Shown here piece by piece: positions 27,201 through 39,200 of a DNA stretch of 64,000 bases. Position numbers and translations under genes: made by a program. Under the pieces are notes generated by a model. The model saw only the letters and a program-made list of their open reading frames with translations, was not told the origin of the DNA and did no database searches. The stretch's first letter is position 1, and every line of letters begins with the position of its first letter. Source of the stretch: Arion vulgaris. Lineage: Eukaryota; Mollusca; Gastropoda; Stylommatophora; Arionidae. The stretch lies in NCBI GenBank assembly GCA_020796225.1, contig CM036756.1, positions 66,151,152 to 66,215,151 of the forward strand. The letters run 5' to 3'.

Positions 27201-30200
27201 CCTCTACCTGTACAAGACAATATATCCAAGAGACTTTATAGCAATGGATCCTCTACATGTCCAAAACAATATACCCCAGGGACATTTGAGCAATGAGCCC
27301 TCTACATGTCCAAGACAATATACACCAGAGAGACATTAGAGCAGCGAGCCCTCTACATGTTCAAGACAATATACCCCAGAGACATTAAAGCAACGAGCCC
27401 TCTACATGTCTAAGACAATATACCCCAGAGACATTAGAGCAACGAGCCCTCTACATGTCCAAGACAATATACCCCAGAGAGACATTAGAGCAATGAGCCC
27501 TCTACATGTTCAAGACAATATACCCCAGAGACATTAGAGCAATGAGCCCTCTACATGTCCAAGACAATATACCCCAGAGAGACATTAGAGCAATGAGTCC
27601 TCTACATGTCCAAGACAATATACCCCAGAGACATTAGAGCAATGAGTCCTCTACATGTCCAAGACAATATACCCCAGAGAGACATTAGAGCAATGAGTCC
27701 TCTACATGTTCAAGACAATATACCCCAGAGAGACATTAGAGCAATGAGTCCTCTACATGTCCAAGACAATATACCCCAGAGACATTAGAGCAATGGATCC
27801 TCTACATGTCCAAGACAATATACCCCAGAGACATTAGAGCAACGAGCCCTCTACATGTCTAAGACAATATACCCCAGAGACATTAGAGCAATGAGCCCTC
27901 TACATGTCCAAGACAATATACCCCAGAGACATTACAGCAACGAGCCATCTACATGTCTCGCTGTATTTGTCTGAAATTGCTGGCTGGCGTATTGGTGGTA
28001 CTTTTTGGTGGACTCCTCTGCTGGTTGGCTAGCATCCTGAGACCTTGTGTGCTAATGGTAATCTTGCTGGAGAATGGGTCCTGTGCCGTTTGGTTGGTGT
28101 CTTGTGGAAGTCAACAGTTGTTTGTGACAACTACTACATTTATATGTGCAGATATCCAACTTTATAGTAGTTTCTTTTTCTTCTTACGCTCCATATTGAA
28201 CACTTGTTAACTACTCTTTGTGATTTGTATGTGCCTACAAGTAGGCCAGCACATCTGATTTCTGCTATGCTTTTTATTTACTAGGATAGCTTCCTAGGCC
28301 CCACATCAGCCACCTCTTACGACATGCCCTGTAAGCCACAGTGTTACTATTCTTTGCTCCCCTTGAGAGCCCCAGCAACACACAGGCTATATGGTAGTTG
28401 AACAATGGGAAAGATTCTGAACACTACTGGTTAACTGAAGAAGAGAGCAAATATGAACAACACAGGAGATAGTTAGAGATGCTACCTTCTTTGTTCTTCC
28501 GAGGTTTGTAAACATCACTGAACAAAATCTGTTTCATCAGGTTGAAACAATTTACAGTAAATCCTTCAAAAAGCAGACCTGGATAAGAATAAACTTAGAG
28601 GTTAAACAGTATTATCTCAATGCAGCTATACACTTTACAAAATTAGATAACACAAGAAATTGTATCATTTTGTTTATTATAAACGTTAAGTGTATATTTA
28701 TATATAATAGATTGCTTGTATCTACAGACAACCCATGTGCCTAATATTATTTTAATTATTTTGCCACCCTTTTATTTGTTAACAATCTTTTTAACTTTTG
28801 CCCTGCGTTGCAAAAAACATATTGCTGGGCACAGTTGTGGGATACACATTTCATTCATTTCTATCTATCTAGCTATTCTCTAATCCTGTTTGCCTTCAGC
28901 GTCAGGTCAAAAAAAGAGACACATTTCATTCATTTATAGGTGCATTATTGTATAGTCATTTATAACTGAAGAATGTATGACTCACCAAAACGCAGCACTA
29001 AATTTATGTAAAGGTGATAAATGATATGCAATGACCATGCATAAGTTAACAGGTGAATGTACAAATATTTCCTAGTTATCCAAAAATAAGTTGCTGATAA
29101 CCTTCCTGAAAAAAAACCTTCAACCCATCACTCCCATCTCATCCCTCCTGTACCATTCAGATGTAGACGTGAAATATAGCTTGTGGGGAGAGAGCTCTAT
29201 TACGCGCTTCCTCTTCTTCTTCTTTGCGTTCGTTCTTCACGACCATTTTAATCACTTTTTGTGATATGTTTGATCTTTGTCAAGAACGTGTATACATTGC
29301 ACAATGGTTTGGTAGGCCCTTAAACGCATAGATTTCTACACGTTTAGGACATGTGCATCCGATTTGAGTCAAACCTCCTTAGTCGCCTCTTACAACATGT
29401 GTGGCAGGTAACAGTGGTTCTATTCTTCACACCCCAAATTCGGGCCCCGGTAGCCACTCAGGCAATTATGCACTTCTAATATAGAGGTGTTCAGGGACTC
29501 TGCAATTTCATCAATCCAGCGCTTGCATTGCAGTTCTATCCCACTGTTTCTCTGTGTGTAGCATTGCCTGTAGTGGTATACTTTTTAAAGGCAATTGTGT
29601 TAAATGACCAAATGATTTGACCCGTTACCTCTGAATTCTGCTGTTGTTTTTTACACCCAATTTGGACCTCCATTTTATCATGTCTTATTTTCTCTCTTTT
29701 GGATAAGTGAGTATTATCATCAAGAATCTTATTTCTATAATAGCAATTTTTCTTTTGCCATCATCGTCCATGTCTGGCATTGATAGTAAAGAGTTATGAG
29801 AAAGATTGTGTTTTATATAACTTCCATCACAAACAAATATGACCAATTTTTTTCTAACATTAACAGTTATTAGTTATTTATTGAAGAAAGACAAAACTAA
29901 CACATATGTTTCTGTTACCTTTTGCTGTAAAATTATACTGGACAACAAAAGTCAGTGTTGTTTTTATGAAATGGACATATGAAGTGGGATGCATTTCAAG
30001 CAGATCTAACAGCTGAAAAGAAAAACAGCAAGTATTCATATTGTTATCATCTTATTATTAAATGTAATATGTCCTTTGCAGAACATGGCTCTCACTATAG
30101 CCAAGCTGAAAGACTTAATCTCTAGCCAATTCTCCCATTTCTTTCATCATGTTAACCCTTTAGCTGCTACATACTTTCCGAAGGCTGAGCTAAAAATAGC

Positions 30201-33200
30201 TACTCTTTGTTTTTAGGTCACAACGTGAATGTCGCCTATAGCAGTGAGAATGTATAACGTGTTAATACGTCTTTAGCCCACAGAGGAGAGATGATAACAG
30301 ACGCGTTAAGCGTCTTTAGAAGTGAATATGAAAAACGTGTATATACGTCCTTAGCAGCTAAAGGATTAATACCTCTGAAGTCGGAGAACCAAGCGCATGT
30401 CTGTATGGCATGGGACACTGATAATAAGGAAAGCAGGCCTTCATGCAAATATCAGTCAGAAGCGCCACACAAGGTGCCCAGACAAAGCCTTAATTCATAG
30501 TAGGCTAACACAAAAAGAAGACAAACAGTTAAAAGCGGTACATCTTTCAAATTGTTCCAGGAAAAACTGCAATGTTTTCATATAATTGTAAAATAATAGT
30601 ATAAAATGGTAACAGAATAAAAATGAGGCGCGACTTTAAAAATATATATATTTTCTTGCTGTATGATTAGTGGGTTGAGTAATGGTATTCCTTCCTTACT
30701 GTTTATGATAGTGGTAGGGTTGTAGCTATCGTCTCTCACTCTCATTGCCTTGACACTCTTAAAAAATTCTCTCGGTTTTGTCCTACCTAAGTCTGTTAGA
30801 TGTTCTCCATATTTGCACCATGAGTTTTCTTTCTCTTTCTTGACTATTCTTTTCACCTCTCTTCTGGCTAGGCAGTATTGTACATAGTTATTACGGTTTT
30901 AGATTTCAACCATGTTTGGAAGCAATGTTTCTTTCTTTGTATGGCTGCTTGTATCTCTTCACTCCACCATGCTGTTTTTGATGAGCTTTGGCTGGTCCTC
31001 TTGTGCCACATACTTTTAGTAAATTGTTTGATATGGAGGTTTTAAATACTTCCCATTCCTTCTCGATGTTATCAATTCTCTTGGGTAAGGTGTTGTAGAT
31101 CTGGTTCATTTCTTGATATAACTCGTCTCTGGTTGTTTCTTCCTCCAACTTTTTAAAGTTTATAACAGGTTCTTTCAATGTTTTGTTTCAGTTTTGTCTT
31201 TTGGTCTCAAAGATTGTCTTCTTTCAGTTACTACGACAGGTATCTATGTTAATGTTTGGTATAACTCTGGCGTCTGTGATATATCCCTTCTGCCTGTATC
31301 TTACAAGTATGTAATCAATCTGTGCGCTTGAAGCAAATTGTCCCATCTGTACCAATTTTTTATGTGGCTCTGTCTATGTTGATAAAATGTGTTTGTTATT
31401 ATTAGACCGTGTTCTAAACATAGATTTATTAGCTCCTCCCCATTGTTGTTTCGTTCTGTTGATGTGTCTCCAAAATGTCCCAAAACAGTGTTCATGATCA
31501 TTTGTTTTCTTCGCTACTCTTCCGTTCAAATCTCCCATTACATAGATCTCCTTTGCTTTTGATATTATTTAAAGTGATAGAGACTTTCAAAGAAATCTTT
31601 TCGTTCTTAAGTCGTTGTTATTGTCGTTACATGGGGCATATACTTGAATGTATGTTGTTGTTTTCTCGTTCTCCATTATCTGTATGCTTATTATTATTTC
31701 TGATATATAGTCGACATTAGTTATGAGTTTGGCTTTGTGTTGTTTTATTAGAAAGCTGACGCCACGTTTTGCTCTTGCATTTTTGTCTATCCCGCTCCAT
31801 ATTAGAACGTATTTATTAAATACTTCTTTCATGTTGTTTCCTTTTTTTCTAGTGTCTGCAATACCTAAAATATGTATGTTTTTGTTTTCCATGAAATTTA
31901 TTAGATCAGATGTTTTGTCGACCAGGCCACATATATTTATTGTTGCTGTTCTGGTTGCTGTCATTGTCGCTCCTTGAATAAAAGAATCAATTTAGCAATA
32001 TTCGCACTGCCGGCTTGCGAAGCCCGTCCAGTGGGGTGTTAGTCATTGAATTGATGACGTTTCAGGATATTTACTAACCTATACCATTCCAAATATTGCA
32101 CATTTTACTGTATGTTACACAATAATAGTGGGTGACTTGAAATTGTGTTTTCCCCACATAGAAATTACATTTTGTAAAAAATACAAACCACTAGAAATAT
32201 ATTTGTATATGAGAATCTGATTCAAACTTAACCCTTTGAACCCTGTACCATAAAATCCCTAACCCTGAGCAAAAACAGCACATATCAGAATGATATTAAA
32301 AACACAATAATTTGTTATTAACTTACCCCATCATCTCTGCTATTCCTGCCAATTATATATTTGCAGAATACGAAACTGTTAAAAAAATTTACTTGATATA
32401 TTATGTGGGTCACAACCTCGAATACTCCTATGTAATGTAGATTGTTCTCCAGATTGAACATATATGGCTTGAATATCAATCGATTCAAACAATTCTTCAT
32501 CGTCTAAATGATCGCATCACTACCTTTCAAAATCTTTATCAGAATAATATCATTTGAAGTCCAATTCATCTTCAGATTTATTCAAAACAAGTTCAAGCTC
32601 TGTTGTTATCCTTTTAGGGTGAGCATTTCCAAAATTTTCAGCACGTCTTTTCATCTTGAAAATACTCAACTAATTACCTTATCAACATAAAAATATCACA
32701 CAACAGCTTCGCCATCTTGTTAAACCACTGAGCATGTGGGTTATGTTTGATGTCACATCTGTACACAATTTATCTTCGCCCATTGACAAATAATGATGGA
32801 GTCTTCTCTGACTGATATTTCGGGTTGTCAGGATATGCTATGTTTACATTCAATACCGAAATATCGGGATCACAGATTCTATGGGTTAATATGTATTTGA
32901 AATTCTAAGACAAACTCAAAGACAAATGCTACACCTTACCACTTTGGTAATTGAAGAAATGATGTATTCACATTTTTCCAGCATAGAGTGATGACCCCAA
33001 AGACTGCGACCTGTCACAGAGAAATACAATAATGATTGATCATCTTTCACTTCTTAGCATAAGATATTTGCAATATCCTATCAGTAAACTCTGTTATTTG
33101 CTATCACCTTCATTTTGTTTGTAACTGCAAACTTCATCTCCTTTTCAATTCATTTTAACCGTTTTCTTATGTAAGCTCATTCCCACCTTTCTTAGCTGGT

Positions 33201-36200
33201 TCCACTATATGGCTATATTTTCTTAACTCTACCTTGTTCTAATTAAATTAATTCTGCTTATTTTATAACTAGATGGATTAATATTGGTTTGTCTTCTTCT
33301 TCTTCACCTTTAAACTCCCAATGGAGCACAGGTCTTCAACTAACTTCTTCCAGCTATTCCTCTCTCTTGCCATCCCTTCCAATTCTTTCCATGTTTACCT
33401 ATTCTTTTAATATCAGTCTCCAGCTCTCTTCTCCAGGTCTGTCTAGGCCTACCCCTACTCCTCTTTCCCTGCGAGTTTCAAAACAGTGCATGTCTTGTAA
33501 TGATTCCAGTCAGTCTTCTCAATGTATGTCCTATCCATCGCCAGCGTCTCTTCCGTAGCTTTTTGTTTTCACTCACTATGAATTCAGACGTGGTCAGGTG
33601 CACTCCAATAATGATAAAAAATCCTGAAAAAATTATCATCTGCCAGGTCCTAAAACAATTATCAATGAAGAAAAAACTTACGACAGTCCAGAAATGCATC
33701 CAACTGTGGGAACAAATTGGAAACAAAGGTCATAGCATCATGACTGTTGTGGACTTCCTTGAAACCATAGCATACTTGTTTCCTCAAAACTAAATTGCAA
33801 ATAAAGATTTTCTACACTGTTAAGTTTTTTTATGTACATGAAGGATATATGATAGACTATAATAAAGCCATATACCAGTAATGAAGAAATAGAACATCAA
33901 GTATGTTAGTTTTACTAAGTACAACAGAAAAGATCATTTCAACTAAACGCACCAAAAATAGTTATATATCTTACTCGTCTCCGCTCCTCATGGAGTTGTC
34001 CTCCACTTTTCTTGGTCTCTGGCTACTTTCTTTATGGTCTTCCAGAATAGTCCAGCACTCTTTAATTCCTAAGAAATACTCCATCTCCAGATATGTTTTG
34101 CGCCCCTTTTCCATTTTTAGTTCACTCAAGTGCTTGTCTAGTGGCACTCGAGTGTCTTTCTCATGGTATGACCAACCATTTTCTTCTTTTAACCTGGGTC
34201 ATCTTGGGTTCCAACCCTGTTCATATACACAGGTGTGTGTTTATTAATTTGTCATACCATCTCAGTCTCAGAATACGTTAAGACATTTGTTGATAACTCA
34301 AATATAATCCATAGAAAACTTCCCACAAGCTTCTGAAGTCTAAATCAAGTAAAATAAATGGATACTTTAATCTATATAAAAAATGCTATTCTGAACATTA
34401 AAACAAATTAGTGGCACCAAACATTGCAATGATGTATAGTATTTTGATAAATTATTAACTATAATGACAACAAACAGTCAATGTAATAAATATTGGGAAC
34501 AACTTGAGATATAAGACAACATTCTAATAAAATTCTCACCTTTCAAAATAAGTTTACACCTGTCAATAGCAGGTGACATTGATTCATCGTGTTGGGATGC
34601 CATTTGAAAGAAGTTGGCCAGGTTTGAGTTCCATAGACTCACCATATAGGCAAAGATGCTGTTTGTTAACTACAGTACAGATAAAAAATAACCATTATTT
34701 CTGTATTTCATTACTGTCATTAGTTAAAAAGCAAAGAACATTCACTGTTCCTCTTCTAGCTTTGCTCGCTATGAATTCAGGCATAGCACTTCTGACTGAT
34801 TTTTGCGTGAAGGTCTTCTTCTTCTTTGCGTTCATTTTTTTCGACCAATTTTAATCACTCTTTGTGATATGTTTGATCTTTGCCAGAACGTGTATACGTT
34901 GCACATTGGTTTGGTAGGCCCCTAAATGCATTGACTTCTGCTCGTTTAGGACATGTGCATCTGATTTCAGCCAAACCTCCTTAGTCGCCTCTTATGACAT
35001 GCGTGGCAGGTAACAGTGGTTCTATTCTTTACATCCCAAATTTGGGCCCAGGTAGCCACTCAGGCGTGCGTGAAGGTCTATTTTCCTTATTATCAGTGTT
35101 CCTCGCCATAATTATCACTGTTGAAACAGGGCCTTTTTAAAGAAACTATCTGTGTTGGTCCCAGACTCTAATGTTGGGTAGCAAAGAACATGATCGCTAT
35201 CCTCTATTAATCATCTTGTCACAAAATGTTACTAGATAAGTCTGTCACTAGGCTAAGAATTACATCACATTTGTACAGCAAACTTTATTATCTGAGCTCA
35301 TGAAGTGCTTTGAAACAAACTAATTTTCTATAGTGGTAGTTATAAAAAAGGGGATAAAACTAACAAAACTTCAAATGTAGAAACAATGCCTTTTTTATTC
35401 CACACTTGGTGTTAAGTCCCTTTCTGCAGATAGTAAAAGGTATGCATGCTGATTGCTCCTGTTGCTTGTTTAGACCTTGTAATTACTTACAATTTTTGTG
35501 TCTGGATCTGACAATTTTCTTTTAAAAAACCATTGACAAGCTTAGACTGCACACTTCTAAGGTACTCTTTCAACATTTTCAATTTACTAACCTCTTCAAA
35601 TAATTTCCTGTCAGGAGCAAGGCGCTTAGAGGCTAGAGTCTTTGTAACATGATGAAGAACCAACAGAGCTCTCTCTTGTACAAGTAGTATGTCACACTTC
35701 ACTGCAGCCAGCAATGTAGAAAGAAGGGAGTCCCAATTTCGAGGACAGTCTAGTCTTGCTATTTTAGCTGTCAACACAGCTATTTGTGTTGCAATCTGTG
35801 TTAGGCGACAAACAAAACTTGAACATTTAGATAAATATACCAGCCTTTCGTATTTATTCTGCTTCTATCTTATGGTCTACAACGTTTGTTCTGCGTCTGG
35901 CTCTGCATCCAACAGAGTTGGGGTTGTCTAGTCTTTCTTAGTTACGGCGAAAAGTGAAAATTGTTATCCTGCTGAAGACTATAGAACACACAAGTTAAAC
36001 CCACTTCCCAGTGGCATAGACACTGGGAAACTTTGATCGCTAGGTCCAAGGCTAACGGGGCTCTGACTCACCTAGAGGGATGGATTCCAATAGGTAAGGG
36101 GTTTTTTTTTTGTCCTCAACTAGGGATTTACGGAGACGAAACTAGAATAAAAAGAATGCAAAAATTGGAAGTGCTGACCTACGGATCTGTAGGTGCCTAA

Positions 36201-39200
36201 CTGAAACAACAAACTCATGTTTTAAGGCACAAATTGCACAGACCACGAACAGTGGTTGATGTAGAGCAAATGAAGAATAAGATACATTAAAACGTTTCTC
36301 TAACTGTAATGTAAAGTATGTGTTAGAGACGGACCTTTTTGTTAACTGTATCTGCTTGGTTTACTCTTAATAAAGAAGACTGAGCTTGGACAAATAAGTC
36401 ACCACATAGCTAGTAACCTTTGAGGCTAACTGTGTGAAGGATCCTACAGAATCCCTTCAGAGGAGCAAGTTCTCCTGTTAGGAGCACAAATATTGGGCTC
36501 TAAGAGTGTGATTGTGTTCCAAATTTCAACTAGGAAATTTGTCATTGTAAAACTAAAAAACAATAAATAATCCTTGCCAACATTAATATAGAAGCATGTA
36601 TCATCAATAAAAATGTATTTTAAGGAAGAAAAATGTTCCACACACCAGAACAGGACAGACTTAGTACTCCAGAAGGCATAATATTATGAAAAGAGTGAGA
36701 TGATGTGGTCAGCAAACTAGAGCTTGTCAAGACATTACTCCAAGTACCAGCCATGATCTTTTTTTTCTGTGTTCGCCTGCTATGAATTCAGGCTTAGTCA
36801 TGGTGCCTGGTATGGCGCTTCAGACTGATTTTTGCATGAAGGCCTGCTTTCCTTATTATCGGTGTTCCCTGCCATACAGGCGTGCCTTCTCTGACTTTAG
36901 AGGTTTCCCAGGCCCTGATAAACGCTACAGCCTGGTACTCAAGTAATTATCCAGAAGGGAAGGCAAACCAGTCCTAAAGATGTAGTTCAGAGAGATGCGG
37001 GAGAATGGAACAGATTATGCAACCTCACTGTAAAACAAACCTGTTATCTTGCAGCCACCAATGGGAGCTGAAATAACATAGAAGACGATCTAGACAGAAA
37101 ACACAACCTGCTCAGAACGTAGAACAAATCAGCACAGACACACTACCTCTGAAGTCGGAGAAGGACCGCCTGTATGGGGGGACACTGATAAAAAGGAAAG
37201 CAGGCACCCTGACTAAGTCTGAATTCATAGCTGGTGAATGCAAGAAGAAGAAGCACAGGCACACAGGAATATATACATACAACAATTATATCTACGACCA
37301 TAGTATTGTTCCTATCAGTTACTACTCTGCACAGTTTTTTAATGAGGCTGTCGCCTGGACCTGGTGATAACTGTAAACTTTGTACTGTCATCAAGCACAA
37401 CTAATGGCCACAAAAGAACACAGAAGAACATTACCACACATATTAAAAGTCTAATCCCTTGATCAATTAAGAATTTCCATATTTTATTTATACCCTCACC
37501 TGTGGAACAGGTTCAGTAAAATCAGATACAAGCCTCTTCTTTATTTCTTCTTTCTCTTCTTCCCTTATTGCACTGGAAATATAAACATAAAATATAGACA
37601 AATATACCGTTTTTTTGGCAAGCACAGCTGAATTGTGACAATAAAATCCATTATATTTAAATAGTTATCTTAAGTGTTGGAATAGTTTCAAATATATTCT
37701 TAATTTGGTCCAAAGCAAGAATATACAAGGTATGGACCATATAACACAGTTTTGGAAATATATATTAATTTTACAGATCAAAATATTTTCATACCTTAGA
37801 AATCAAGCTTAGGTAGTCTGGTTAGATAGCCATGCTTCCAACTTCATAGCAATGGGTTGCCTTGTACCAGCGATTACCGCTCAAAATGTTCATCATTGTC
37901 TAATGTGAACTCATGAAGAAAACAGAAGTCCTGACACAAACTGGCAACTTGCACACGCATTAAATGCACAAGGCAGCCACCAGAGTGCCAACACTGGCCA
38001 TCTGCCACTTGAATTTGCAATTCATGACAAAGGAAACAGTCAGTACATAAAAACCGCAGTCGCCACAAGCCTTACTGACTATGGCAGCTGTTAGATCGCA
38101 GAGACTAGCTGCCCGCCATTTTCTGAATATTTTGTTCACAACACAACCACAGTGAACACAAACAAAAAGCATTCCAAATTAAATTCACAGCTAACAGTGT
38201 TATTTCAAGCACTTAACTCAGTAGTTAGGCGACGAAACCGGGATCTACAAGTCCAAACATGGGGGGAAATGCGCTAACAACCGCGCCCCGAAGCAAACAA
38301 CACTCAAAGCCTACCTTTCCGTCACGTTGCCAGGTAGTAGAGAAATCAATTTTATATTAATTTAATATTGTGCAATATATAGAGTGCTTACCTATGTTCA
38401 ATATTTTATAGAACAAACATTTGTTACAGCCTTGTATACTATTGGCTACTGAACTGACGTCACAGCACTCCGACAGACCCCAACAGATGTCAAAGCATAT
38501 GCATACTGATGGTTCTTGTGGCTCGCTGGTTAAACACACTCCTCTCTCTGCTCCTCAAGCATCCAACTCTACTTGTACAATGTGTAATTTCAAACTCTTT
38601 AACACTTGTTTACTATCTACTTATGTTTCACTAAGAATATTGAATTGAAAAACTGATATAAACATTGGTGATTAATTTCAGTCATATGTTCCACTGGGAA
38701 AGAAAATTATAAAAGAAAGAGAGTGAGACAAATATCACAGTTAGCAGACTAAAAAAGTGCATTCATACTTTGGGGCTGTCTTTCTCCAGTATCTGTCCAC
38801 ACCATTTTTGCAATATAGAGCTGCCAACCACCGCACATTTGCATCAATTTCATGGTTGCAGAATATATCCTTGATACAAACAGAAATAATGAGAAAAAAT
38901 AAGTTAACTTGAGCATGTATTCAGTTTGTAGTTAATACAATAACATGATTATTTGTTAGTTAAGCAGGATTAATGCTTATACCTGATTGATTAGTGTTGT
39001 ATGTATAGTCTGGTAGGTTAGAGCATGTCTGTCTTGCCAGTGTCAGTTTTCTTCAGAAGGTGAAAAGCAAAAACTACTAGACTGATGATGAATCATGCTC
39101 TCACAAGTTAATCCCACCTCCAAGAAGTACAGATGGAAACTGCATGTGAAGGCAATCCTGTTGGTATCTCCAGGCTTATGACTTGGGTTGAAGTATTCAA

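Noticed and set aside
27606..27788. Repetitive 60-codon frame, like a structural protein repeat
   Set aside because: It lies wholly in the minisatellite; neighbouring units shift the frame and no start context or gene is near.
27178..27957. CRISPR array
   Set aside because: Tandem units touch without unique spacers, in an animal intron: a minisatellite.
35487..35591. Extension of IPO11 exon 4 in the open frame
   Set aside because: The peptide ([17 protein letters not shown]...) is foreign to the family, and exon 5 joins correctly only when exon 4 ends at 35592.
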